Below, in pieces: positions 47,425-56,491 of a DNA stretch of 64,000 nt. Under the pieces are notes generated by a model, which had not been told where the DNA came from, searched no databases, and worked only from the letters and a program-made list of their open reading frames with translations. A program made the translations under genes and the position numbers. Each line of letters begins with the position of its first letter. Position 1 is the stretch's first letter. Where the stretch lies: NCBI RefSeq assembly GCF_934660935.1, contig NZ_CAKUIH010000002.1, positions 143,913 through 207,912 of the forward strand, written 5' to 3'. This stretch comes from an uncultured Parolsenella sp. (GTDB lineage Bacteria; Actinomycetota; Coriobacteriia; Coriobacteriales; Atopobiaceae).

Positions 47425-47631
47425 ATGGCTCAGGGTACTGTTAAGTGGTTCAATCCGGACAAGGGCTACGGCTTCATCTCTCGCGAGGACGGCGACGACC
47501 TGTTCGTCCACTACTCCGAGATTCAGATGGACGGCTTCAAGACCCTCGACGAGGGCCAGGCTGTCGAGTTTGACATCACCACTGGTCAGAATGGCAAGCT
47601 CCAGGCCTCCAACGTCCGTAAGAGCGCTTAA
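47425..47631 (+). CDS. cspA: CspA-family cold shock protein
   Basis: This single-stranded nucleic-acid chaperone has 68 aa. MAQGTVKWFNPDKGYGFISREDGDDLFVHYSEIQ has the RNP1 (KGYGFI) and RNP2 (LFVHYS) motifs. The start is ATG 47425 after an AGAAAGG site; the open frame continues upstream but a 68 aa product is the family norm. A clear terminator follows, so it is monocistronic. Confidence 0.97.
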   Translation: MAQGTVKWFNPDKGYGFISREDGDDLFVHYSEIQMDGFKTLDEGQAVEFDITTGQNGKLQASNVRKSA

Positions 47632-47655
47632 TTAACGTCTTACATACGCTTGGGT

Positions 47656-47689
47656 GAGGGGACGTCCGAAAGGACGCCCCCTCTTTTTT
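47656..47689 (+). terminator. Intrinsic terminator after cspA
   Basis: GAGGGGACGTCC (47656-47667) pairs with GGACGCCCCCTC (47672-47683), one wobble, GAAA tetraloop, then six T's. Confidence 0.92.
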
Positions 47690-47846
47690 GTGCGGACTGG
47701 TAGTGCGTATCAGCCGCTAAATCATGCGCACCTGCTGCGTTGTGCGCGCCGGTCATGCGTGCTGGCTGCTGTGCGTGCTCGTGTGAGCTTCGGCCGCGGA
47801 GAGCGCGTCGGGCACCGGCCGCGGAAGACGCGCGGACGTGGCCCCG

Positions 47847-49970
47847 CTACTGCACGTGCTCGGCGAAGCGGTGGTACTGCACGCGGGCGAGCTTGAGGTA
47901 GGCGTCGCGGGCACGCGCGGCTGGGTCGCCGTTGGGATCGGCGCCGGCAAGCGTCTTGAGGCCGCCCGTCGCATGGTGACGGTCCTCGACATCCGTGTAC
48001 GAGAGTGCGCCAATCGTCGGCATCGACAGGCGTGCGCCCAGCTGCGCCTCCTGATAGCCCGAGAGGGGAGCGCCGACGGCGTCGAGGGCGAGCGCCCCCA
48101 GCGTGCTCGAGGAGGCCTCCTCGACGCGCATGCTTCCAGCGCCCGCCACGTCATAGTTCGCCCAGACGAGGTAGTTGGTGAGGTACGTGCGCGCTCCGTG
48201 GGTCTGGTCGGCCTCGTCCGGGAACATGGCATCGTTGACGGCGGCAGAAACGCTTGCCTGATGGTCTCCGAAAAAGACAAGGAGCACCGGTCGGTCGAGC
48301 TTGCGCAACTCTCCGATAAACCACTCGAGGTCGCGATCCGAGGCGTCAATACACGCGAGGTATTCGTTGAGCTCCGCCGCCTGCGACTCGTCTAGGTAGT
48401 CAGGCTCGTAGCCGCGCAATAGGCCCGGATCGATGTTGTTCTGGTCGTAGCTGCTGTGATTCTGCATCGTCACGTCGAAGATAAACTGCGGGTTGCTCGA
48501 GCCGCGCAGGCGCCCGAGGACCTCCTCGTACGTGGCTGCGTCGGTGACGCCGCTGTGGAACTGCGGCGCGTCCTCGAACCTGTCGATGGTGAGGAACTCG
48601 TCAAACCCAAAGCCGGCGTAGATACCCTCGCGGTTCCAGTTCGTGCCGAGGTTGGGGTGAATCGCGCACGTGTCATAGCCCAGGCTCGACAGCTGAGAGG
48701 CGAGGTTGTCCGTCGTCGAGAGGTCGTAGAGCGTATACGGATACGCGCCTTTGCCGAGGTATCCCAGGGTATTGCCGGTGAGGAACTCGAACTCCGTGTT
48801 GCAGGTCCCGCCTGCGTAGGTGGAGACGGCGAGCTGCCCGCGCACGAGCGCGTCGTCGATCGAGTTGAAGTACGCGGGACCCTCGTAGCCCACGCCTAGC
48901 CCGTCGTAGAGAGACATGTCGCTGAAGCTCTCGTTCATCACGCACACGATGCTTGGGCACGTCTCCGCGAACTGGGCTTGCGCGGCGGCGCGAGCGTCCG
49001 AGTCGACGCTCGACGCGTGGTCGTCTGTCAGCTCCTGTTCGTCTGCGACGGCCTGCGCGGAGGAGTAGCCGGCGGGGCGAGGAATCTCGAGGTCCTGAGC
49101 CGCGGCGATGAAGCTCGTGATGGCTCCGTAGCGCTCGTAGCTGCGAGCGGTGTCCCATCCGTCGACGTGTACGCCGAGCACGACGCCAAAGTCCACGAAC
49201 GCGACCACCGCCACGAATGAGCCCACGCATGCTGCCGCGACGCCGAGGTTGCCGGCGACGGCGAGCTTGCGCCGGCGGGGCACGCGACCCTTCTCGGAAG
49301 CCGCCTCCTTGCACCGGCGAGGCGCGCGGCCCTTCTCGGAATCTGCCTCGCGTCCGTGCATGAGCGAGCAGAGACACCAGCCAACTGCGGCGATGGCGAT
49401 GCCGAGAATTACTGTGCCGTCGACCTTATAGACGTAGCCGCCTGCGACGGACATCGCCGTGGCCATGCCGAGGACGTCTGACGGCAGGATCGCGGTGCCC
49501 TTATGGACGCGCACGAAGTACTGGGCGAGGCCCATCGCGCAGAAGACGCCGATGCCGATGCCGGCGCCAATGCCCCTGCGTTGGAAGACGAGGTAAAGGG
49601 CAAGGAGCGCGAGCAAGGCAAACCCGGCTTCGAGCGCGAGGAACTTCGGCTCGACGGCGAGGTTGCCGCGGCACCAGCTGACCTCGAGCGCGAACGCTGC
49701 GGCGACGCTGGCGGCGACGAGTAGCCCGGCGTCTGCCAGGTAGGACCCCCGAACCCTATCGCGGGAGAGCGTGACCAGCGCGCACGCACCAACGACTGCG
49801 GCGGCGGCAACAGAGCAGCTGGCGACCGTCACGGCGTCTCCCTCGACCAGGCCGAGTGCGAGCCAGATGACGAGCGCGAGAGCCAGCACGGGATACGGCA
49901 GCGCCCAGACGAGGGTGGCGCGAGACGGGCGCTCGCGCATCGAACGGTCCTTGTCCGCGCTGCTGCTCAT
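47847..49970 (-). CDS. LtaS-like sulfatase-family membrane phosphotransferase, copy 2
   Basis: This membrane protein of the lipoteichoic acid synthase/phosphoglycerol transferase family has 707 aa. Five or six hydrophobic segments lie in residues 15-260. The extracellular sulfatase-like domain begins near 330 with CPSIVCVMNESFSDMS (metal Glu). The catalytic Thr lies in YAGGTCNTEFEFLTG (about 388), followed by SLGYDTCAIHPN, QNHSSYDQNN and VFFGDHQ (metal Asp/His). It would transfer glycerol-phosphate or another polyol-phosphate to a cell-surface polymer. A 14-residue duplication is present in the cytoplasmic loop. It lies 5 nt after its paralogue, in one operon. Confidence 0.85.
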   Translation of the reverse strand: MSSSADKDRSMRERPSRATLVWALPYPVLALALVIWLALGLVEGDAVTVASCSVAAAAVVGACALVTLSRDRVRGSYLADAGLLVAASVAAAFALEVSWCRGNLAVEPKFLALEAGFALLALLALYLVFQRRGIGAGIGIGVFCAMGLAQYFVRVHKGTAILPSDVLGMATAMSVAGGYVYKVDGTVILGIAIAAVGWCLCSLMHGREADSEKGRAPRRCKEAASEKGRVPRRRKLAVAGNLGVAAACVGSFVAVVAFVDFGVVLGVHVDGWDTARSYERYGAITSFIAAAQDLEIPRPAGYSSAQAVADEQELTDDHASSVDSDARAAAQAQFAETCPSIVCVMNESFSDMSLYDGLGVGYEGPAYFNSIDDALVRGQLAVSTYAGGTCNTEFEFLTGNTLGYLGKGAYPYTLYDLSTTDNLASQLSSLGYDTCAIHPNLGTNWNREGIYAGFGFDEFLTIDRFEDAPQFHSGVTDAATYEEVLGRLRGSSNPQFIFDVTMQNHSSYDQNNIDPGLLRGYEPDYLDESQAAELNEYLACIDASDRDLEWFIGELRKLDRPVLLVFFGDHQASVSAAVNDAMFPDEADQTHGARTYLTNYLVWANYDVAGAGSMRVEEASSSTLGALALDAVGAPLSGYQEAQLGARLSMPTIGALSYTDVEDRHHATGGLKTLAGADPNGDPAARARDAYLKLARVQYHRFAEHVQ
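49276..49352 (-). repeat. In-frame tandem duplication within the sulfatase gene
   Basis: Two direct copies of about 39 bp encode SEKGRAPRRCKEAA and SEKGRVPRRRKLAV, located in the loop between predicted membrane segments 5 and 6. Confidence 0.7.
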
Positions 49971-49975
49971 CGTGC

Positions 49976-52468
49976 CTAAGACACCCGCTTCGCAAACTCG
50001 AGGTACTGAACGTTCTGGAGGAGGCGGCAGGATTCAGCGGCGGCGGCCCAGGACTCGTTATCCGGCGTTGGCGCATCGTCTCCGTTGCCGCCGTCCCCGC
50101 CATCGCCGCTGGAAGCCTTCTGGCTGGGCGTGGCGTCCGCGACGGAGTGCCAGCCGCCCTCGTTGTCCTTGTAAGCAAACATGTTAATCATCGGCATGTA
50201 CATGCGGGCGCCAAGTTGCGCCTTCTGGAAGTCCGTGAGGGGAGCGCCGATGGCGTCGAGCGCGAGGGCGCCCAGCGTCGACGAGGAGGCGTCCTCCCAG
50301 CGCATGTCGCCAGCGCCGGCGACCTCGTAGTTCGTCCAGACGAAGTAGTTCGTGCGATAGGCACGGGCGCCATGGGCGGCGCCAACGTCTTCGGTGAAGA
50401 GCGCGTCGTTCGCGTATCCGGAGACGCCCGGCTGGTGATCGCCAAAGAACACGAGCATGACGGGGCGGTCGAGATTACGAAGCTCCTCCATGAACCACTG
50501 GAGGTCGCGGTCCGAGGCGTTGATGCAGGCGAGGTACTCGTTGAGTTGACTCGTGAGCGCGGCGTCATCCTCCGCGAACGGGAAGGTGTAGCCCGGAAGA
50601 AGCGACTCGTCGATGTTGTTCTGGTCGTAACCGCTGTGGTTCTGGATGGTGACGTCGAGGATGAACTGCGGGGCCTCGTTGCTGCGGAGGCGGTCGAGCA
50701 CGCTCTCGTAGGTCGCGGCGTCTGTGACGCCGGAGTGGAATCCGGGCGCGCCCGCGAAGTCCTCCGCGGAGAGGAAGCGGTCGAACCCGAAGGCCCTGTA
50801 GACGATGTTGCGCTTCCAGTTCGTGGGGGCGCAGGGGTGGATTGCCGTCGTGTCATATCCCATGTCGGCGAACTGGGTGACGAGGTTGTCGACATCGCTG
50901 AGGTCATAGAGCGTGTAAGGGTACTTGGCGTTGCCGATGTAGCCTAGGGTGGCTCCGGTCATGAACTCGAACTCGGAGTTGCAGGTGCCTCCGCCGTAGG
51001 CGGAAACCTCGAGCTCGCCACGCACGAGCGCGTCGTCAATCGAGTTGAAGTAGGCGGGGCCCGTATAGCCGATCCCGAGGCCGTCGAGCATCGAGAGGTC
51101 TGAGAAGGTCTCGTTCATGACGCAGATGACGCTGGGCTTCGTGTCCGCGAACTGCGCCTGGGTGTAGGGATACGAGTCGCTCTTGGCGTTCTGGTACAGC
51201 GAGGCGAGGGTCTGCTCGTCCTCGAGGGCGACATCGTCAGAATAGCCTGCGGGCATGTCGATCGCCATGTGCTGCACCATGCTGAGGAAGTGGGGAACCA
51301 GGCCGTCCGCGTGGTAGCTCGAGATGGGGTTCCATACGTCGGTGTTGATTCCGTAGTCCTTGGTGAGGTCGATGTCCGAGAACGCGTTCTGGAGCGTGAC
51401 CAGGCACAGGATGCCGAGGGCGATGTTTGCGATGGGGCGGATGATGCGAACGCGGCCTGGCGCCGGCGTCGCGGGGCGGATGAGACAGCAGGCGATGAGG
51501 CCGACGCCGAGGGCGCTCCCGGCGGTGAGCATGGGGTCCGTCACGGTATAGGTATATCCGGCGGAGACCTCCGCGGCGGTGCTCAGGGCGAGGAGGTCCG
51601 TCGGGAGGAGGGCGGCGCCCCTGAACTCGGCGACGAACGCCTGCCCGATGCCGAGGGCGAAGAGGGCGACGAGCCATATCGCGGGCATCACGCCGCGGCG
51701 CTGGCCGAGGAAGTAGGCGATGAGCACGACCGAGCCGATGAAGGTGACGTCAATGAGGATGTGCTCGACCGATACGCTGAGGGCGCCCTCGTTCCAGGGC
51801 GTCTCGATGGCGACGACGGCGCAGATGGTGCAGATGGCGAGGGCCACGATGGCGCGAAGCAGCTCGATGACGAGGCCAGCCAAGTGCGTGCGGGCATCCT
51901 TTGAGCGGCCGAGGCCGTCGAGCGCGTTGAGGATTGGCTCGCGAAAGAGCGCGACCAAGATGCCGAGGCAGATGACCTTTACGACCTGGTTGAGCGCCTC
52001 GGTGCTGCAGATGAGCAGGTTTTGACGCGCGAGGAAGATGAAGAGGACGGCAAGGGCGATGAACGGGACGAGCCACAGGACGGTGCTCACGTGACAGATC
52101 GCCGCGGCGAGCCAGGCGGTTGCGCGCGAGACGGGGGCGGGGACGAACCCGAACAGGTGGGCGAGGGCATCGTCGAAGCGGGCGAGCTGGGCAGCGGCCG
52201 CATCGCGGATGGCGGCGGCCTTGCTGCGGGCGGAGGCCACGCGGGTGGTGGCCTTGCGGGTGTCGGATGTCTTGCGTGTGGCGGTGGCTTCGCGAACGCC
52301 GGTAGCTTCGCGGGCTGCCGCGCCTGCTTCGTTCGCAGCGGATGTCTCGCGGGCTGCCGCGTCCTCCTCGCGTGTGGCGGGCGTCTTCTCGCGGGCTGCC
52401 ACGCCTTCCTCGCGTGCGGCGGATGCCTTCTCGTTGGTGTTCTCGGGATGGTGGAGGTTGTTGCTCAT
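49976..52468 (-). CDS. LtaS-like sulfatase-family membrane phosphotransferase, copy 1
   Basis: This 830 aa paralogue of the next gene has the same plan: N-terminal cytoplasmic part, membrane segments at about 110-320, then the sulfatase domain. KPSVICVMNETFSDLSMLDGLGIGYTGPAYFNSIDDALVRGELEVSAYGGGTCNSEFEFMTG contains the metal Glu and catalytic Thr, and LVFFGDHQPGVSGYANDALF the Asp/His ligands. Its first 85 residues are highly repetitive, with REE/ARE/TRK units, and are absent from the paralogue. The two proteins share long identical stretches in the catalytic domain, which suggests tandem duplication. It is the promoter-proximal gene. Confidence 0.85.
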   Translation of the reverse strand: MSNNLHHPENTNEKASAAREEGVAAREKTPATREEDAAARETSAANEAGAAAREATGVREATATRKTSDTRKATTRVASARSKAAAIRDAAAAQLARFDDALAHLFGFVPAPVSRATAWLAAAICHVSTVLWLVPFIALAVLFIFLARQNLLICSTEALNQVVKVICLGILVALFREPILNALDGLGRSKDARTHLAGLVIELLRAIVALAICTICAVVAIETPWNEGALSVSVEHILIDVTFIGSVVLIAYFLGQRRGVMPAIWLVALFALGIGQAFVAEFRGAALLPTDLLALSTAAEVSAGYTYTVTDPMLTAGSALGVGLIACCLIRPATPAPGRVRIIRPIANIALGILCLVTLQNAFSDIDLTKDYGINTDVWNPISSYHADGLVPHFLSMVQHMAIDMPAGYSDDVALEDEQTLASLYQNAKSDSYPYTQAQFADTKPSVICVMNETFSDLSMLDGLGIGYTGPAYFNSIDDALVRGELEVSAYGGGTCNSEFEFMTGATLGYIGNAKYPYTLYDLSDVDNLVTQFADMGYDTTAIHPCAPTNWKRNIVYRAFGFDRFLSAEDFAGAPGFHSGVTDAATYESVLDRLRSNEAPQFILDVTIQNHSGYDQNNIDESLLPGYTFPFAEDDAALTSQLNEYLACINASDRDLQWFMEELRNLDRPVMLVFFGDHQPGVSGYANDALFTEDVGAAHGARAYRTNYFVWTNYEVAGAGDMRWEDASSSTLGALALDAIGAPLTDFQKAQLGARMYMPMINMFAYKDNEGGWHSVADATPSQKASSGDGGDGGNGDDAPTPDNESWAAAAESCRLLQNVQYLEFAKRVS
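52230..52440 (-). repeat. Degenerate tandem repeats in the 5' part of the sulfatase gene
   Basis: Units of roughly 21-30 bp with the theme gcg-cgg-gct-gcc or tcg-cgg-gtg repeat in frame and encode AAREE, ATREE, AARET, AAREA, VREAT, ATRKT and DTRKA blocks. Such a tract can change length by slippage, altering the cytoplasmic head. Confidence 0.55.
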
Positions 52469-52661
52469 GCGTCCCCGTGGTTCGTCTGGCTAAGTACAGT
52501 CATAACCCCAATACTTTACCGATTCTTGACATAACCAGCAATGCGCTTGAGCTGTAAAGGCGCAGGAAAAACGGGAAAAGTGGTGGGGGAGGCCATGTGT
52601 TTGGATGCGTCAGCCAGGCGGGCTCAACGGATCGACAGAGGCTCGCGTTTTGACATGCTTA

Positions 52662-52677
52662 ACGCCGCTATCGGCGT
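52662..52677 (-). terminator. Hairpin just past the HMA-protein gene
   Basis: ACGCCG-ctat-CGGCGT forms a perfect 6-bp stem immediately downstream of the minus-strand stop. It has no T-run. The remaining 52469-52661 interval contains no gene I can support. Confidence 0.4.
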
Positions 52678-52678
52678 C

Positions 52679-53056
52679 CTAGCGCTCGCTTACGGCGCCG
52701 ACGCCGTAGCCCTCGCTGCGCACCACGCGGCGAAGGTCATCTTGGTTGGCCGCCTGCTTGGTCCGCACGTGGGCAATACCCTCCGCGAGGGAGACCTTGG
52801 CCATGGTGTCGGGCCGAGAGTTGAACGCGTTCGCAATGCGCTTCGCGCAGTTCTCACAGCTCATGCCTTTGACCACGACGTCATAGGCGAAAGGGTAGTG
52901 GGAGGCGTCCTTGTCCCTGGGGCCACGCGAGCGCACGGCATCTGCTCCCCCGCAGCAGTCCCCCTTGCCGCCTCGCGCGATGTAGTTGCGAATGACGAGC
53001 AGCGCCGCAACGAAAACGACGGTGACGATCGCGACGTTGATGATGTTTGCGCCCAT
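52679..53056 (-). CDS. Small membrane protein with C-terminal HMA (metal-binding) domain
   Basis: This 125 aa protein starts at 53056, preceded by TTTGGAGGA on the minus strand. Residues 1-25 (MGANIINVAIVTVVFVAALLVIRNYIA) are a membrane span followed by RGGKGDCCGG, resembling FeoB-associated Cys-rich membrane proteins. The C-terminal 70 residues form a heavy-metal-associated domain: VVKGMSCENCAKRIANAFNSRPDTMAKVSLAEGIAHVRTKQAANQDDLRRVVRSEGYGV, with the CxxC metal site. It may hold copper or another thiophilic ion at the membrane. No P-type ATPase is nearby. Confidence 0.8.
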   Translation of the reverse strand: MGANIINVAIVTVVFVAALLVIRNYIARGGKGDCCGGADAVRSRGPRDKDASHYPFAYDVVVKGMSCENCAKRIANAFNSRPDTMAKVSLAEGIAHVRTKQAANQDDLRRVVRSEGYGVGAVSER

Positions 53057-53335
53057 GGTTCCTCCAAAGGAGGCTCGTTCGAGCCCTGAATGTTCGAGAT
53101 GGCTAACTTGCACGTCATTGTACGCCATCTCGCCGGGCCAGGGATGGATTCGGCTTTTCATCTACACCGGCAATGTGCGGTTCCGCCAGCACACGCGAGC
53201 CGCCAACACGCGTGGACAGCCAACGCACGCTCATCATGCGCAACCTGCGGCTTCGGACGTACACGGGCGATCACTCATCGCCACTTGCCTCCACATACCG
53301 ACCACCACGCCGATTCGTCGCCCGCAAATTGCATA

Positions 53336-53373
53336 CCCCCCCCCGTTTCAGCTATCTTTCAACCTGTTAGGCT
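53336..53373 (+). promoter_or_regulatory. C9 tract and promoter of the lipoprotein gene
   Basis: Nine C's (53336-53344) abut a putative -35 TTTCAG (53346-53351) with a 16-bp spacer to TAGGCT (53368-53373). The remainder of the 366-bp divergent gap contains no obvious gene. Confidence 0.4.
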
Positions 53374-53422
53374 GGAAGCAGGCGGCCATCAGGGGCCGCA
53401 CAACAAGAATGGGAGAATCGCA

Positions 53423-54031
53423 ATGAAGCTACGTCCGCTCGCCCGCAAGGCACTAACGCTCTTCGCCACTGCGGCCCTCGCCACCGTCTCCGTCGCAGGA
53501 CTTTCTGCCTGCGGAGAGTCCCAGGAAGATGCCATCAAGAGCATGCTCAAGGAGCAGTTTGGCCAGCTCGAGCAGGTCACTGACGCCAATATTAAGGAGG
53601 TCTTCGGTGACGATGAGATCGCCGAGCTCCAGAAGTATGGCATCGATGCGACCGAGCTCTACAACGCCTGCGTCAAGCGCTTCGACTACGAGGTCGAGGA
53701 CGTCTCCATCTCCGACGATACCGCCACGGTGTCGCTTTCTGTCACCAACCTCGACTTCGCGACCGTCGCAGCGAGCTGGACGGATGACGTGACCGCCTAT
53801 CTCACGTCCGATGAGGCGGTTGACGACTACACGAACCTCGGCGAGGACGGTATGCTCGCCAAGGTCATGGGTCAGTTCGTCGAGAGGCTCGCTGCTGACG
53901 ACGCGCCCACCAAGACTGCCAGCGTCACGCTCGACCTCGAGAAGAACGGCAAGACCTGGGAGTTCGCGGACGAGGACCAGGTGGTCAGCGCGATCTTCGC
54001 CGGCGCCGATCCCTCGACGCTCATGGAGTAG
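53423..54031 (+). CDS. Lipoprotein of unknown function (DUF5105-like)
   Basis: This 202 aa secreted lipoprotein starts at ATG 53423 after GGGAGAAT; the signal ends with VAGLSACGES (lipobox LSAC). The mature protein is acidic: EDAIKSMLKEQFGQLEQVTDANIKEVFG, IDATELYNACVKRFDYEVEDVSISDDTATVSLSVTNLDF and a closing KTWEFADEDQVVSAIFAG. The style (alpha/beta, 'ddtAtV.vt.tn.d') is common to small lipoproteins of Gram-positive gut bacteria whose function is unknown. It converges with the folA-thyA operon. Confidence 0.7.
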   Translation: MKLRPLARKALTLFATAALATVSVAGLSACGESQEDAIKSMLKEQFGQLEQVTDANIKEVFGDDEIAELQKYGIDATELYNACVKRFDYEVEDVSISDDTATVSLSVTNLDFATVAASWTDDVTAYLTSDEAVDDYTNLGEDGMLAKVMGQFVERLAADDAPTKTASVTLDLEKNGKTWEFADEDQVVSAIFAGADPSTLME

Positions 54032-54050
54032 ACTCGCACGCGCCTGGTGG

Positions 54051-54629
54051 CTACTCGCGCGTATAGGTAACGAATTCGAAGGGAATCCCCTCTGGCGTGA
54101 CGAGGGGGTTCCCTTCGTCGTCGAGCGACACGGAGCCCGCGACGTGCCAGGTGGGGTCCTCGTCCAAGTTGGGGAAGAACGTGTCCGCCGGACGCACGCA
54201 GTGGTTCTTCGTGATCTCCGCGCGCGTGCAGAGGGGGAGGAGCTCGCGGTAGATCATTCCGCCGCCGATGAGCCAGACCTCGGGATCGTCCTCGACCATG
54301 GCGAGGGCCTCGTCGATGCTATGGGCGACGTCGACGCCCCCGCGCGCAAACCCGGAGTCGCGCGTGATGACGACGTTGCGGCGGCCCTTGAGCGGTTGTC
54401 CTCCCGGGAAGCTCTCGAGGGTCTTGCGGCCCATGAGGACGGTGTGACCCTTCGTGTGGCGCACGAAGTGGCGCATGTCTGCGCGGTTGTCCACAAGCAT
54501 GCCGCCGCCGATGCCGATGCCCCAGTCGTCGCAGACGGCGACGATCACGTTGAGGTTGGGCAGGGGAGCGCGGAGGTTGGCGCCGGCACTGACAGACTCT
54601 GCCACCTGCATGTTCTTCTCGTCACGCAT
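54051..54629 (-). CDS. folA: Dihydrofolate reductase (FolA)
   Basis: FolA reduces dihydrofolate with NADPH, restoring tetrahydrofolate after ThyA. The product is 192 aa. LNVIVAVCDDWGIGIGGGMLVDNRADMRHFVRHTKGHTVLMGRKTLESFPGGQPLKGRRNVVIT has the substrate Asp and the GRKT/S motif. DPEVWLIGGGMIYRELLPLCTRAEIT is the second signature, and WHV...FEFVTYTRE the C-terminus. The N-terminus carries about 20 extra residues before LNVIVAV. It starts 3 nt after thyA, its functional partner. Confidence 0.94.
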   Translation of the reverse strand: MRDEKNMQVAESVSAGANLRAPLPNLNVIVAVCDDWGIGIGGGMLVDNRADMRHFVRHTKGHTVLMGRKTLESFPGGQPLKGRRNVVITRDSGFARGGVDVAHSIDEALAMVEDDPEVWLIGGGMIYRELLPLCTRAEITKNHCVRPADTFFPNLDEDPTWHVAGSVSLDDEGNPLVTPEGIPFEFVTYTRE

Positions 54630-54632
54630 GGG

Positions 54633-55481
54633 CTACACCGCGATGGGGATGTTCTTGACCTGCGGGCCGTGCTCGTATCCCTCGACGATGAGGTCCGTCG
54701 TCGTGAAGTCATAGAAGTTCGTGACCTCGGGGTTGAGCGAGACGCGCGGCGCGGGATACTGCGGCCTCGAGATGAGCTCGCGGATGATGTCGACGTGGCG
54801 ATCGTAGATGTGGGCGTCCGCGATGACATGGACGAGCTCGCCGGGAATCATGCCCACGGACTGCGCGACCATCATGAGGAGGATCGCGTACTGGCAGACG
54901 TTCCAGTTGTTGGCGGCGAGGATGTCCTGGCTGCGCTGGTTGAGCAGCATGTTGAGGGTGAGGCGGTCGTCACCGGGCGTCTGGGTGACGTTGTAGGTCA
55001 CGCTGTAGGCGCACGGATAGAGGTGCATCTCGGAGAGGTCCGCGAAGACGTAGGTGTTCGTCATGATGCGGCGCGAGAAGGGCGTGTGCTCGAGGTCATA
55101 GAGCACACGGTCCATCTGGTCGAAGTCGCCCTCGGGGTAGTGGCTCTTCTGGCCGATCTGGTAGCCGTAGGCCTTGCCGATAGAGCCCGTCTCGTCGGCC
55201 CACTCGTCCCAGATGTGGGAGTTGAGGTCGTTGATGTTGTTGGATTTGCGCTGGTAGATCCAGAGGACCTCGTCCATGGCGCTCTTGAGGGCGGTGCGGC
55301 GGAGGGTGAGGGCGGGGAACTCGCGGCGCAGGTCATAGCGGTTGACCACGCCAAACTGCTTGATGGTGTAGGCGGGGGTGCCGTCCTCCCAGCGCGGGCG
55401 GACCTTCTGCCCCTCGGTGGTGGTGCCGTTCTCGATGATGTCTTCGCACATGGCGCAGAAGAGCTTGTCTGCCTGGCTCAT
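54633..55481 (-). CDS. thyA: Thymidylate synthase (ThyA)
   Basis: ThyA methylates dUMP to dTMP using methylene-tetrahydrofolate. The product is 282 aa from the ATG at 55481, which has AGGAGAAAC upstream; the open frame continues upstream to 55601 without support. DEVLWIYQRKSNNINDL, WDEWADETGSIGKAYGYQ, LYDLEHTPFSRRIM, the catalytic Cys in MHLYPCAYSVTYNV and QRSQDILAANNWNVCQYAILLMMVAQ are in order, and HIYDRHVDII closes the dUMP site. It forms an operon with folA. Confidence 0.95.
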   Translation of the reverse strand: MSQADKLFCAMCEDIIENGTTTEGQKVRPRWEDGTPAYTIKQFGVVNRYDLRREFPALTLRRTALKSAMDEVLWIYQRKSNNINDLNSHIWDEWADETGSIGKAYGYQIGQKSHYPEGDFDQMDRVLYDLEHTPFSRRIMTNTYVFADLSEMHLYPCAYSVTYNVTQTPGDDRLTLNMLLNQRSQDILAANNWNVCQYAILLMMVAQSVGMIPGELVHVIADAHIYDRHVDIIRELISRPQYPAPRVSLNPEVTNFYDFTTTDLIVEGYEHGPQVKNIPIAV

Positions 55482-55513
55482 GGTTTCTCCTGATGGTTGA
55501 GTGCGGGATGTGC

Positions 55514-55570
55514 TGCGGGGTATGGCGAGCGGGCGTTCCCGTGCGTAGCGTGTGTGCGGGGTATGGCGAG
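55514..55570. repeat. Direct repeat upstream of thyA
   Basis: TGCGGGGTATGGCGAG occurs at 55514 and 55555 (period 41), each followed by a similar G-C-rich stretch with a CCCG-type ending. It lies in the 137-bp gap between thyA and the next minus-strand gene, at the place where a thyA promoter would be. Confidence 0.6.
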
Positions 55571-55618
55571 TGACCGTCCCCGCGCGTTCCATGTGCGGCA
55601 TGCGCCCTGGGTGCTCCG

Positions 55619-56491
55619 CTACTTGTACGAGGCCGAATCGGTGAGGGCCGTCGTGAGGCGAATGGCGATGTCGACGATGTTGGACGCTTCCTCGTCCAGC
55701 TCGGCGAGCTCGTCTGTGGTGTGGCCGTCGGGCGACCTGAGGATGTCGACCAACTTGGCGATTGCGCCCCAGCGCTCGGCGCAGTCCTCTTTGGCGTCCC
55801 CGAGGGCGTCGATGATCGAGTCGGCCTTGACGCCGCTCACGCGGTTCGTGCCGGGTACCTCGACCGCCTGAATCGAGGCCTGGGCATCGGCGACCACCTG
55901 TGCCGCGGCGTCGAGCTCCTCGGTGCGAGTGGCGGCGTCCGTGGCGCCCATCGCGGCGCGGAGGTGCATGGAGAGGAGGTTGGTACTGTCGCCGTCCGCC
56001 TTGGTGAGGGCGAACACGAACTCGCTGACGGCCTGCTGCGAGCCGTCGTAATCACTCGCGTAGACGTAGGAGTTGACGGACTCGTCCGCGCAGCCGATGC
56101 GAGTCTCGAAGATGTTGTCGGCCGTGAGGTCGGCGTCGGTGCTGTGGGTGCCGTCGTCGAAATAGTGGTCGAGCTCGTCGAAGTCCCACTCCTCGTCCGG
56201 GTACTCCTCCGCGACGATGTCTGCTACCTCGGAGAGGACCTCGCCAAACGTGTTCGCGAGGACGAGGGAGGAGGCGATGATGAGCGCCAGGCCGATGGCG
56301 AGGATGACGTAGACGCCGGGACCGGAGTGGTTGTCCGGGGAGGTCGTGGCGCTCGCGCTCTCGATGACGGGGACCTGCGGAGTGGGCGCGGGCGCGGGCT
56401 GCGGCTGCGGCTGGGGCACCGGCTGCGGCGCGGGCTGGCCGGGCGTGCCGTTGCTACCCTGCGGGGTCTGGGGCTGGTAGCCTTCGCTCAT
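55619..56491 (-). CDS. Hypothetical membrane protein with Pro/Gln-rich N-terminus
   Basis: This 290 aa protein of unknown function starts at 56491 (GGAGAGGACC upstream on the minus strand). Residues 5-45 are a Pro/Gln-rich low-complexity segment. About 60-85 form a membrane span (GVYVILAIGLALIIASSLVLANTFG). The rest is acidic and probably extracytoplasmic, with EVADIVAEEYPDEEWDFDELDHYFDDG, a lone Cys, and helical repeats rich in Ala/Asp. No catalytic motif is visible. The next gene (panD) is 114 bp upstream. Confidence 0.6.
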   Translation of the reverse strand: MSEGYQPQTPQGSNGTPGQPAPQPVPQPQPQPAPAPTPQVPVIESASATTSPDNHSGPGVYVILAIGLALIIASSLVLANTFGEVLSEVADIVAEEYPDEEWDFDELDHYFDDGTHSTDADLTADNIFETRIGCADESVNSYVYASDYDGSQQAVSEFVFALTKADGDSTNLLSMHLRAAMGATDAATRTEELDAAAQVVADAQASIQAVEVPGTNRVSGVKADSIIDALGDAKEDCAERWGAIAKLVDILRSPDGHTTDELAELDEEASNIVDIAIRLTTALTDSASYK

